From: Eubacteriaceae bacterium
GTDB taxonomy: Bacteria; Bacillota; Clostridia; Lachnospirales; Lachnospiraceae
Length of the DNA: 64,000 nucleotides
Assembly (NCBI GenBank): GCA_910574895.1
Contig: CAJTDQ010000002.1
Span: forward strand, 307,636-371,635
Direction: 5' to 3'
Each line of letters opens with the position of its first letter. Within the stretch, counting starts at the first letter, position 1. Shown piece by piece: positions 54,253 through 64,000 of the stretch. Below the pieces are notes generated by a model. That model was given only the letters and a program-made list of their open reading frames with translations. It ran no database searches and was not told the origin of the DNA. The translations under genes were made by a program, and so were the position numbers.

Positions 54253-55340
54253 TGATAGTTAAAAGAGTAGAATTAAGTAATTTTAGAAATTATAAATTAT
54301 TAAAGTTAGATTTAGATAAAAAAACGAATATTTTATATGGGAAAAATGCTCAGGGAAAGACTAATATATTAGAATCTGTTTATGTCTGCAGCACAACGAA
54401 GTCTCATCGAAGTAATAGAGACGCAGAATTAATCAGACTAGATTCTGATGAAGCCCATATCAAGTTATTCATTGAAAAAAATAATAGGGAGCAGCGAATA
54501 GATATTCATCTTAGAAGGAATAAAACAAAAGGAATTGCTATTAATGGTATTCCAATAAAAAAGGCTAGTGAATTATTTGGTGTTTTTAATGTTGTTATTT
54601 TTTCACCGGAAGATTTAGATATCATTAAAAAAGGTCCGACAGAAAGAAGAAAATTTATTGATATGGAACTTTGCCAGTTAGATAAAATATATGTTTATAA
54701 TCTGACGAATTATAATAAAATTGTAATTCAAAGAAATAAATTGCTGAAAGATATAAATTTCAGACCAGAATTAAAACAGACTTTAGAAGTTTGGGATCAT
54801 CAGCTGGCAGAGTATGGTTCAAAAATTATAGAGAGAAGACAAAAGTTTATAAAAGAAATTAATAATATCATGAAACCAATACATAGGGAATTAACTGGTG
54901 GGGTGGAAGATATTAATATTGTCTATAACAAAAACTGTGAAGCTGAAGATTTATTAAAAACTCTTGAAGAAAATAGAGAAAGAGATATTAAATATAAATC
55001 TACTTCAGCAGGTCCTCATAAGGATGATATTTTATTTTTTCATGAAGATAAAAATATTAGGATTTATGGAAGTCAGGGACAGCAGAGAACAGTTGCTTTA
55101 TCTCTTAAATTAGCTGAAATTGAATTGGTAAAAAAATTAATTAATGATTTACCTGTTTTGTTATTAGATGATGTATTGTCAGAACTAGATTCAGACAGAC
55201 AAAATCATTTATTAAAAAGTCTTGATAACATCCAGACAGTTATTACATGTACGGGACTGGATGAATTTATAGAAAACAGATTTAAGATTAATAAAGTTTT
55301 TCAAGTTACAGAGGGTAATGTAGAAGAAAAGAAAGTTTAA
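54252..55340 (+). CDS. recF: DNA replication and repair protein RecF
   Basis: 362 aa. Walker A GKNAQGKTNILE near residue 32, the ABC-type signature STSAGPHKDD and GSQGQQRT, Walker B LPVLLLDDVLSELD. Loads RecA at gapped DNA. Overlaps yaaA by one base. Confidence 0.96.
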   Translation: MIVKRVELSNFRNYKLLKLDLDKKTNILYGKNAQGKTNILESVYVCSTTKSHRSNRDAELIRLDSDEAHIKLFIEKNNREQRIDIHLRRNKTKGIAINGIPIKKASELFGVFNVVIFSPEDLDIIKKGPTERRKFIDMELCQLDKIYVYNLTNYNKIVIQRNKLLKDINFRPELKQTLEVWDHQLAEYGSKIIERRQKFIKEINNIMKPIHRELTGGVEDINIVYNKNCEAEDLLKTLEENRERDIKYKSTSAGPHKDDILFFHEDKNIRIYGSQGQQRTVALSLKLAEIELVKKLINDLPVLLLDDVLSELDSDRQNHLLKSLDNIQTVITCTGLDEFIENRFKINKVFQVTEGNVEEKKV

Positions 55341-55395
55341 ATGTGAGTGATAAGGAAAATTATTGTTATGATATTTTTCTTATCATAAGTATTGA

Positions 55396-57342
<1,947 letters not shown>

Positions 57343-57355
57343 GAGGTATTTTTAA

Positions 57356-59869
57356 GTGGATGATAAAATTTTTGATAGAATTCATGAAGTAGACTTAAAA
57401 GAAACGATGGAAACCTCTTATATTGATTACGCCATGAGCGTAATTGCTGCAAGAGCGCTGCCTGATGTCAGGGATGGTTTAAAACCGGTACAGAGGCGTG
57501 TACTTTATTCTATGGTTGAACTGAATAATGGACCGGATAAGCCACATAGAAAGTGTGCTCGTATTGTCGGTGATACGATGGGTAAGTATCATCCACATGG
57601 TGATAGTTCTATTTATGGTGCATTAGTAAATATGGCGCAGGAATGGAGTACAAGATATCCATTGGTAGATGGACATGGTAATTTTGGTTCAGAAGATGGA
57701 GATGGTGCCGCGGCAATGCGTTATACAGAGGCACGTCTCAGTAAGATTTCTATGGAAATGGTTGCTGATATTAATAAAGATACGGTTGACTTCATTCCAA
57801 ACTTTGATGAGACAGAAAAAGAACCAACAGTTCTTCCATCCAGATTTCCAAATTTATTAGTGAATGGTACCAGTGGTATTGCTGTAGGTATGGCGACAAA
57901 TATACCTCCTCACAATCTGACAGAAACAATTAATGCAATTATAAAAATAATTGATAATAAAGTAGATGAGAATAGGGATACGGAAATAGAAGAAATCATG
58001 GAAATTGTGAAAGGACCGGATTTCCCTACAGGTGCTACAATTCTTGGAAAAAAAGGAATTGAGGAAGCATACCGTACAGGACGTGGAAAAATAAGAACAC
58101 GTGCAGTTTCAGAAATAGAAACAATGGATAATGGTAAGAGCAGAATTGTTGTTACTGAACTTCCATATATGGTAAATAAGGCAAAGTTAGTTGAAAAAAT
58201 TGCTAATTTAGTAAAAGAAAAGAAGATTGATGGAATTACTGATTTGCGTGATGAGTCTGATCAGGAAGGAACACGTGTAGTAATAGAAGTACGCCGTGAT
58301 GCCAATGCCAATGTAATTTTGAATCAATTGTATAAGCATACACAGTTACAGGATTCTTTTGGTGTCATTATGCTTGCATTGGTAAATGGAGAACCAAAAG
58401 TTTTGAATTTACTGCAGATGCTTGATGAATATCTGAAACATCAGAAGGATGTTGTTACCCGTCGTACACGTTTTGAATTAAATAAAGCAGAAGAGCGTGC
58501 TCATATTATACAGGGATTATTAATCGCTCTTGATAATATTGATGAAGTCATTAAAATAGTTAGAAATTCCAGAACAACAGCGGATGCAAAGGCATCATTG
58601 TCAGAAAGATTTGGTTTATCTGATGCACAGGCACAGGCAATTGTAGACATGCGTATTCGTCAGTTGACAGGATTGGCAAGAGAAGACCTTGAAAATGAAT
58701 ATAAAGAGTTAATGGACAAAATTGCTTATTTAAAATCTATCTTAGCTGATGAAAATAAACTTCTGACAGTGATTAAAGAGGAAATTGAAATTGTAAGAGA
58801 TAAATTCGGTGATAACAGAAGAACAAAAATAGGTATTGATGTAGACTTGGATGATGAAGATTTAATACCTGAAGAAGATGTTATTATTGCTATGACAAAT
58901 CTGGGCTACATAAAGAGAATGACTGTAGACAATTTCAAGGCTCAGAATCGTGGTGGTAAAGGAATTAAAGGAATGCAGACGATAAATGATGACTTTATGA
59001 AAGACATGTTTATGGTTTCTACACATGACTTTATTTTATTCCTGACAAACACAGGACGTATCTATAAATTAAAAGGATATGAGATTCCGGAATCAGGAAG
59101 AACTGCCCGTGGTATGGCAATTGTCAATTTATTGCAGTTGCAGCCGGGAGAAAAAATATCTGCCATGGTTCAAATGCGTGAATTTGAAGATGACAAATAT
59201 CTGATTATGGCAACCAGAAAAGGAATAATTAAGAAAACGCCAATTAGTGCATATACAAATATTAGAAAGAGTGGTATTCAGGCAATTACATTAAGAGAAG
59301 ATGATGAATTAATTGATGTTACTATCTCTGATAATACAAACAATATTATGTTGATTACAAAAGATGGTCAGGGAATTAAATTTCGTGAGACAGATGTCCG
59401 TGAAACAGGACGTTCTGCTATGGGAGTAAGAGGTATTGAGCTAAAAGGTAATGATGAAGTTATCTCCATGCAGTTAGAAACAGAAGGAGAATATATCTTA
59501 ATTGTTTCTGCGAATGGAATGGGCAAACGTACACCATTTAACGAATTTAAACTGCAAAATCGTGGTGGAAAAGGTGTTAAGTGTTATAAGATTACAGATA
59601 AGACTGGTGATGTTGTTGGTGCCAAAGCAGTGAATGATGGAAATGAAGTCATGATGATTACCAATGAGGGAATTGTGATTCGTATGTTTGTAGATGATAT
59701 ATCTATTCTTGGAAGAGTTACATTAGGTGTAAAATTAATGAATACCGGAAAAGAAGATGATATCGTTGTTGCAAGTATAACAAAAGTAAAAGAAAGTGTA
59801 ACTGAGGCAGATGCCAAAGAGGCAGTAGAACTTGCTGAAACAGAATTATCAGAAGATTCAGAAGAGTAA
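57356..59869 (+). CDS. gyrA: DNA gyrase subunit A
   Basis: 837 aa from GTG 57356 (AGGAGGT upstream, 13 bp after gyrB). The winged helix holds the quinolone region [19 protein letters not shown], with Ser84 at the E. coli Ser83 position and Gly88 at the Asp87 position. The active Tyr is in AMRYTEARL. The C-terminal beta-pinwheel has the GyrA-box [10 protein letters not shown] near residue 530 and a second copy QNRGGKGVK near 735. Ends with an acidic tail. Confidence 0.97.
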   Translation: MDDKIFDRIHEVDLKETMETSYIDYAMSVIAARALPDVRDGLKPVQRRVLYSMVELNNGPDKPHRKCARIVGDTMGKYHPHGDSSIYGALVNMAQEWSTRYPLVDGHGNFGSEDGDGAAAMRYTEARLSKISMEMVADINKDTVDFIPNFDETEKEPTVLPSRFPNLLVNGTSGIAVGMATNIPPHNLTETINAIIKIIDNKVDENRDTEIEEIMEIVKGPDFPTGATILGKKGIEEAYRTGRGKIRTRAVSEIETMDNGKSRIVVTELPYMVNKAKLVEKIANLVKEKKIDGITDLRDESDQEGTRVVIEVRRDANANVILNQLYKHTQLQDSFGVIMLALVNGEPKVLNLLQMLDEYLKHQKDVVTRRTRFELNKAEERAHIIQGLLIALDNIDEVIKIVRNSRTTADAKASLSERFGLSDAQAQAIVDMRIRQLTGLAREDLENEYKELMDKIAYLKSILADENKLLTVIKEEIEIVRDKFGDNRRTKIGIDVDLDDEDLIPEEDVIIAMTNLGYIKRMTVDNFKAQNRGGKGIKGMQTINDDFMKDMFMVSTHDFILFLTNTGRIYKLKGYEIPESGRTARGMAIVNLLQLQPGEKISAMVQMREFEDDKYLIMATRKGIIKKTPISAYTNIRKSGIQAITLREDDELIDVTISDNTNNIMLITKDGQGIKFRETDVRETGRSAMGVRGIELKGNDEVISMQLETEGEYILIVSANGMGKRTPFNEFKLQNRGGKGVKCYKITDKTGDVVGAKAVNDGNEVMMITNEGIVIRMFVDDISILGRVTLGVKLMNTGKEDDIVVASITKVKESVTEADAKEAVELAETELSEDSEE

Positions 59870-59879
59870 ATATATAAGA

Positions 59880-59903
59880 AAAGCGGCAATTGTCGCTTTT
59901 TTT
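59880..59903 (+). terminator. Terminator after gyrA
   Basis: AAAGCGGCAA/TTGTCGCTTT stem followed by a T-run. Confidence 0.85.
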
Positions 59904-59929
59904 ATGGTATCAATATTAGGAGAAGTAAA

Positions 59930-60772
59930 ATGAGAGAAATAAATACAGAAGAGATTATCGAAAATGTAAAGGAGATGTGTATTGAAGCAAATCATTATCT
60001 TTCGCCGGATATGTTAAAAGTATTGAAAGAGGCAGAAATGAATGAAAAATCTCCTTTAGGTTGCCAGATATTAGAGCAGTTAGATGAGAATTTAAAAATC
60101 GCAGCAGAAGACATGATACCAATCTGTCAAGATACCGGTATGGCAGTCGTTTTTATAGAAATTGGTCAGGATGTACACATTGTAGGTGATAATTTAGAAG
60201 ATGCCATTAATGAAGGTGTCAGGAGGGGATATGTAGAAGGTTTCCTTAGAAAATCCGTTGTAAGTGATCCAATTATCAGAGAAAACACGAAAGACAATAC
60301 TCCGGCGGTAATTCATTATAGTATTGTTCCGGGAGACCAAATAAAAATAACCTTAGCACCAAAAGGTTTTGGCAGTGAAAATATGAGCAGGGCATTTATG
60401 CTAAAACCGGCAGATGGAATAGAAGGGGTTAAAGATGCAGTTCTTACAGCTGTCAAAGATGCAGGCCCTAATGCATGTCCGCCAATGGTAGTCGGAGTAG
60501 GTGTAGGAGGAACTTTTGAAAAATGTGCATTACTTGCAAAAAAAGCTCTTGCCAGACCTGCGGATAGCAGTTCTGATATACCTTATGTAAAAGAGATGGA
60601 AGAAGAGTTATTAGAAAAAATTAATAAATTAGGAATAGGTCCCGGCGGGCTTGGAGGAACACAAACCGCTTTGGCAGTAAATGTTGAGACATATCCTACA
60701 CATATTGCAGGACTGCCTGTAGCAATTAATATATGCTGTCATGTAAATAGACATGTATCTCGGACTTTATAG
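59930..60772 (+). CDS. Fumarate hydratase, class I, alpha subunit
   Basis: 280 aa. An iron-sulfur hydro-lyase half: PICQDTGMAVVF and GPNACPPMVVGVGVGGTFEKCALLAK hold cluster cysteines. Interconverts fumarate and malate with the beta subunit encoded next; L-tartrate dehydratase is a close alternative. AGGAGAAG precedes the ATG. Confidence 0.93.
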   Translation: MREINTEEIIENVKEMCIEANHYLSPDMLKVLKEAEMNEKSPLGCQILEQLDENLKIAAEDMIPICQDTGMAVVFIEIGQDVHIVGDNLEDAINEGVRRGYVEGFLRKSVVSDPIIRENTKDNTPAVIHYSIVPGDQIKITLAPKGFGSENMSRAFMLKPADGIEGVKDAVLTAVKDAGPNACPPMVVGVGVGGTFEKCALLAKKALARPADSSSDIPYVKEMEEELLEKINKLGIGPGGLGGTQTALAVNVETYPTHIAGLPVAINICCHVNRHVSRTL

Positions 60773-60789
60773 AGAGTAACCACAATATA

Positions 60790-60816
60790 TTGATTTATAC
60801 AGATATGTATTATAAT
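60790..60816 (+). promoter_or_regulatory. Possible internal promoter before the beta subunit
   Basis: TTGATT (60790-60795), 15 bases, TATAAT (60811-60816); the spacer is short. AACTG/CAGTT forms a small stem just before the ribosome binding site. Confidence 0.4.
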
Positions 60817-60888
60817 AGGAAGAAACTCGTAATAAAATAAAATGAAATACTAAATATTGAACTGTCAAAAACAGTTTAAGGAGGCACT

Positions 60889-61443
60889 ATGGATAAGAAT
60901 ATATCAGCACCAATAACAACGGAAGAAGCAAAGTCTCTTAGAGCAGGAGATTATGTATATATAACAGGAACAATTTATACAGCAAGAGATGCCGCTCATA
61001 AAAGAATGAGTGAATCACTTGGAAAAGGAGAAACTCTGCCAATAGATATGGAAAACAATATTATTTATTATATGGGACCATCTCCAGCAAGAGAAGGCAG
61101 ACCAATTGGCTCGGCAGGGCCTACTACAGCAAGCCGTATGGATAAATATGCTCCGAAACTTTTAGATTTAGGTTTAAAAGGAATGATAGGAAAAGGAAAG
61201 CGCTCTAAAGAAGTCATTGATGCAGTTGTTAGAAACGGATGCGTTTATTTTGCAGCAGTTGGAGGAGCCGGAGCAATTTTATCGAAATGTATTAAAACAA
61301 GTGAAGTTGTAGCATATGATGATTTAGGAACAGAAGCTATTAGAAAATTATATGTTGAAGATTTTCCTTGTATTGTGGTAATTGACAGTAAAGGTAATAA
61401 TTTATATGAAACAGCAATAAAGGAGTATTGTAATGAAAATTAA
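60889..61443 (+). CDS. Fumarate hydratase, class I, beta subunit
   Basis: 184 aa. LRAGDYVYITGTIYTARDAAHKRM near the start, GPSPAREGRPIGSAGPTTASRMD and MIGKGKRS are family blocks. Pairs with the alpha subunit 116 bp upstream. AAGGAGGC before the ATG. Its last codons overlap plsC by 11 bases. Confidence 0.93.
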   Translation: MDKNISAPITTEEAKSLRAGDYVYITGTIYTARDAAHKRMSESLGKGETLPIDMENNIIYYMGPSPAREGRPIGSAGPTTASRMDKYAPKLLDLGLKGMIGKGKRSKEVIDAVVRNGCVYFAAVGGAGAILSKCIKTSEVVAYDDLGTEAIRKLYVEDFPCIVVIDSKGNNLYETAIKEYCNEN

Positions 61444-62170
61444 TCGTATTGCGTATCTTTTTATTAGAAGATGTTATATGGTTCCATGGATGTTTCATCA
61501 GATAATTCAGGCAGGTAATTCAAAAAAATATACAATACAGGAAAGATATAATAAAGTTAAAAATGTTTGTCATAAAATAAATCAATATGCTCATGTAAAT
61601 ATAAAGGTAACCGGTATAGAGAATCTTCCAGAAGAAAACGGATTTATATTGACCCCGAATCATCAGGGTCTTTTTGATGTACTTTTATTAATTGATACTT
61701 GTGATAAACCTGTTTCAACAATAATGAGAAAGGATCTTGAAAATACTCCATTATTAAAACAAGTTATGAAAGCATTAGAAGGAAAACCAATAGATAGAGA
61801 TAATCCACGTCAGGGAATGAAGATTATTAAAGAAATGTCTGATGAAATATCAAAAGGACGAAATTATGTTATTTTTCCAGAAGGGACAAGAAGTAAAAAA
61901 GGAAATATTGCCGGAGAGTTTAAAGGAGGGTCTTTTAAAAGTGCTTTTAGGGTAAAGGCTCCAATCGTTCCGGTAGCATTAGTAGATTCGTTTAAACCAT
62001 TTGATATTAAGGACACAAAGTCTGTTGATGTCCAAATACATTATCTAAAACCATTGTATTATGAAGAATATAAGGATATGAAAACTGTTGAAATAGCAGC
62101 ATTAGTAAAATCCAGAATAATGGATAAAATAGAAGAAGAGACGAAAAAAAGACAAATTAATACAAAGTAA
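61433..62170 (+). CDS. plsC: 1-acyl-sn-glycerol-3-phosphate acyltransferase
   Basis: 245 aa. Acyltransferase motifs TPNHQGLFDVLLL (NHxxxxD), IMRKDLENTPLL, FPEGTRSKKGNI and APIVPVAL. It makes phosphatidic acid at the membrane. AAGGAG lies inside the end of the fumarase gene, showing coupling. Confidence 0.92.
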   Translation: MKINRIAYLFIRRCYMVPWMFHQIIQAGNSKKYTIQERYNKVKNVCHKINQYAHVNIKVTGIENLPEENGFILTPNHQGLFDVLLLIDTCDKPVSTIMRKDLENTPLLKQVMKALEGKPIDRDNPRQGMKIIKEMSDEISKGRNYVIFPEGTRSKKGNIAGEFKGGSFKSAFRVKAPIVPVALVDSFKPFDIKDTKSVDVQIHYLKPLYYEEYKDMKTVEIAALVKSRIMDKIEEETKKRQINTK

Positions 62171-62212
62171 ATATAAATTTATTAGATAATTTAATATTTG
62201 GAAAATTATCAT

Positions 62213-62241
62213 TTGACAAATAAAAAGACCTATATTATAAT
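62213..62241 (+). promoter_or_regulatory. tRNA-Ser promoter
   Basis: Perfect consensus TTGACA (62213-62218), 17 bases, TATAAT (62236-62241). Confidence 0.92.
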
Positions 62242-62294
62242 TATTCATGCACTGAAAAAGTGTAATAATAGAATACTGATATATAATCAGGCAT

Positions 62295-62382
62295 GGAGAA
62301 GTACTCAAGTGGCTGAAGAGGCGCCCCTGCTAAGGGTGTAGGTCGTTTGCGCGGCGCGAGGGTTCAAATCCCTCCTTCTCCG
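62295..62382 (+). tRNA. tRNA-Ser (anticodon GCT)
   Basis: 88 nt with a long variable arm. The acceptor stem is GGAGAAG/CTTCTCC, the anticodon loop CTGCTAA and the T arm GGTTCAAATCC. CCA is not encoded. Confidence 0.96.
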
Positions 62383-62388
62383 TTATTA

Positions 62389-62416
62389 GCTCAGACATTA
62401 TGTCTGAGTTTTTTCT
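62389..62416 (+). terminator. Terminator after tRNA-Ser
   Basis: CTCAGACA/TGTCTGAG with loop TTA, then T6. Confidence 0.92.
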
Positions 62417-62458
62417 ATATACAAAACAAATATAATAATTATTGAATGGAAGGATAAG

Positions 62459-63292
62459 ATGAAAAAGGTACTTTGTTCTACAGGGGCACTCATAGGAAGA
62501 TCTAATAATAGAGATTATAGATTAATCAAAGAATATGCACCAAAACTTAATTGTGATGGGTTTGAATTTATGATGTATAGCACATGGTATAATCAGGTAG
62601 ATAAATTAATTGAAGAATTAACAAAAAGCAAATTACATTTTCCTGTAATGCACTGTGAAAAACATATTGGAGAAGATTTAGGAAGAAATGTAGATGGAGA
62701 TTATCAAACTGCAAAAGAAAAATTTAAAATAAATTGCGAAATTGCTAAAGAGATAGGTGCAAAGAAAATGGTAGTTCACTTATGGGATGGTATTTATTCA
62801 GACAGCACAATAGAAAATAACATTAAAGGATATGAAATAATAAGAAGAGTATCAGATGAATATAATATTGATCTATTAATAGAGAATGTAGTATGTAATC
62901 ATAAGAGTCCAATGAAACATTGGATGACATTAATAAAAGAATTTCCAGATGCAAAATTAATCTTTGATACAAAAATGGCTGCTTTTCATTACCAATTAGA
63001 AGAAATATATAAAAAAGAAAATTTATTTTTATGGAAGAAAAATATCAGGCATTTACATATAAATGATTATGCAGGAAGTTATATGGATTGGAAGAATTTA
63101 AAAACACTTCCAATAAATCAAGGAAACATAGATTTTAATAAGTTTTTTGAGTTTATAAAAAATATACAATATAATGGGGATTATACTATTGAAGCCACAG
63201 CATTTAGTAATGAAGGAAATGTAGATTTTGATATGTTAAATAAATGTTTTAAATATATAAAAAAAGTGATTGACAACAAAAAACAAAAATGA
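62459..63292 (+). CDS. Sugar phosphate isomerase/epimerase-like TIM-barrel protein
   Basis: 277 aa, xylose isomerase-like/AP endonuclease 2 fold. Likely metal residues: MHCEKHIGE, VVHLWDG, LLIENVVCN (Glu), LIFDTKMA (Asp), HLHINDYAG (His) and the final TIEATAF (Glu). Substrate unknown. GGAAGGATAAG precedes the ATG. Its last codons contain the first rRNA promoter. Confidence 0.85.
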   Translation: MKKVLCSTGALIGRSNNRDYRLIKEYAPKLNCDGFEFMMYSTWYNQVDKLIEELTKSKLHFPVMHCEKHIGEDLGRNVDGDYQTAKEKFKINCEIAKEIGAKKMVVHLWDGIYSDSTIENNIKGYEIIRRVSDEYNIDLLIENVVCNHKSPMKHWMTLIKEFPDAKLIFDTKMAAFHYQLEEIYKKENLFLWKKNIRHLHINDYAGSYMDWKNLKTLPINQGNIDFNKFFEFIKNIQYNGDYTIEATAFSNEGNVDFDMLNKCFKYIKKVIDNKKQK

Positions 63293-63298
63293 TAGTAT
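63270..63298 (+). promoter_or_regulatory. rRNA operon promoter P1
   Basis: TTGACA (63270-63275), 17 bases, TAGTAT (63293-63298). Confidence 0.75.
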
Positions 63299-63366
63299 AT
63301 CTCTTGCACACCTCAAAAAGAGGTTGCAAAAGTTGACAATAAACTTAAAAAAGTTCAAAAAAGTTG

Positions 63367-63395
63367 TTGACACAAAACAGAGGTTATGATATATT
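63367..63395 (+). promoter_or_regulatory. rRNA operon promoter P2
   Basis: TTGACA (63367-63372), 17 bases, TATATT (63390-63395). A further TTGACA at 63333 has no partner box. Confidence 0.82.
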
Positions 63396-63449
63396 AGACA
63401 AGCTGTCGCAAAGACAGAGAAACTTCTGAAAAAAAGAAGAAAAAAGTTG

Positions 63450-63478
63450 TTGACAAGAAAGTCTGCCGGTGGTATACT
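63450..63478 (+). promoter_or_regulatory. rRNA operon promoter P3
   Basis: TTGACA (63450-63455), 17 bases, TATACT (63473-63478). Confidence 0.85.
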
Positions 63479-63662
63479 GAGTAGGCTGTCGCAAAAACGA
63501 CAACAAAGAACATTGATAATTGAACAGCAACCATCCCTGAAAATTCAAAAAATATTTTCAGAGCGAACATTGTTTATGGTTTTGATAAATTCGAAACGAA
63601 ACGATTTCCAAAAACAACAGTAATGGATGAATGGCTAACGTCATTCTGACAGAACAAACACT
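63479..63662 (+). other. rRNA leader
   Basis: A hairpin CTGAAAAT/ATTTTCAG lies at 63538-63562, and GCTGTCGCAAA words occur at 63402 and 63484. No gene is supported between 63293 and 63662. Confidence 0.6.

Positions 63663-64000
<338 letters not shown>

Overview
The window is about 64 kb of low-GC Firmicute chromosome spanning the replication origin. The 5' end of a 16S rRNA gene at the right edge has a Clostridium cluster XIVa look. Together with the A/V-type ATPase operon, a DUF4446 gene beside parAB, and strong AGGAGG ribosome binding sites, it suggests an anaerobe of the family Lachnospiraceae. The family is an inference; species cannot be read from what is here.

Layout. 0.1-2.5 kb: an LCP-family cell wall enzyme and murG. 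2.5-2.9 kb: a long palindromic repeat. 2.9-12.3 kb: a cell-surface polymer block with HIT and rhomboid genes, a glycosyltransferase/CDP-glycerol transferase fusion, a membrane acyltransferase, a second polymerase-like protein, a glycosyltransferase, and tarJ-tarI for CDP-ribitol. 12.3-24.5 kb: accessory genes. These are DUF5662, two tandem RimK-like ATP-grasp ligases behind a structured leader, a ParB-like/BMP fusion with a metallophosphoesterase, a DUF6273 membrane protein, a compact HTH + HipA/CtkA-kinase pair with operator repeats, tRNA-Lys, two small exported or membrane proteins, an AI-2E family permease and trmB. 24.6-33.2 kb: a nine-gene A/V-type ATPase operon behind a leader with alternative hairpins and a terminator-like stem. 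33.3-40.8 kb: a D,D-carboxypeptidase, a tyrosine-recombinase relative lacking catalytic residues, a DEDDh exonuclease, tRNA-Arg, serS, an APH-like protein, a LytTR/LiaF-like pair and DUF4446.

40.9-50.4 kb is the classical left flank of oriC on the minus strand: rpmH-rnpA-yidD-yidC-khpB, mnmE-mnmG-rsmG, a coiled-coil gene, then parA-parB, with two perfect parS sites. 50.4-60 kb is the right flank on the plus strand: dnaA-dnaN-yaaA-recF-gyrB-gyrA. It is followed by a two-subunit class I fumarase, plsC, tRNA-Ser, a TIM-barrel sugar isomerase-like gene, and three tandem promoters leading into the rRNA operon.

The observation I rate highest is at the origin. DnaA domain IV carries changes at three of the residues that read the DnaA box in E. 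coli. The two AT-rich gaps flanking dnaA contain no canonical TTATCCACA but repeated TTATTAACA and close variants, which suggests a shifted initiator/box pair. Other leads are the ParB-like/BMP fusion, the two-gene HipBST-like module, the ATPase leader, the degenerate recombinase, and a Gly at the GyrA position equivalent to E. coli Asp87.
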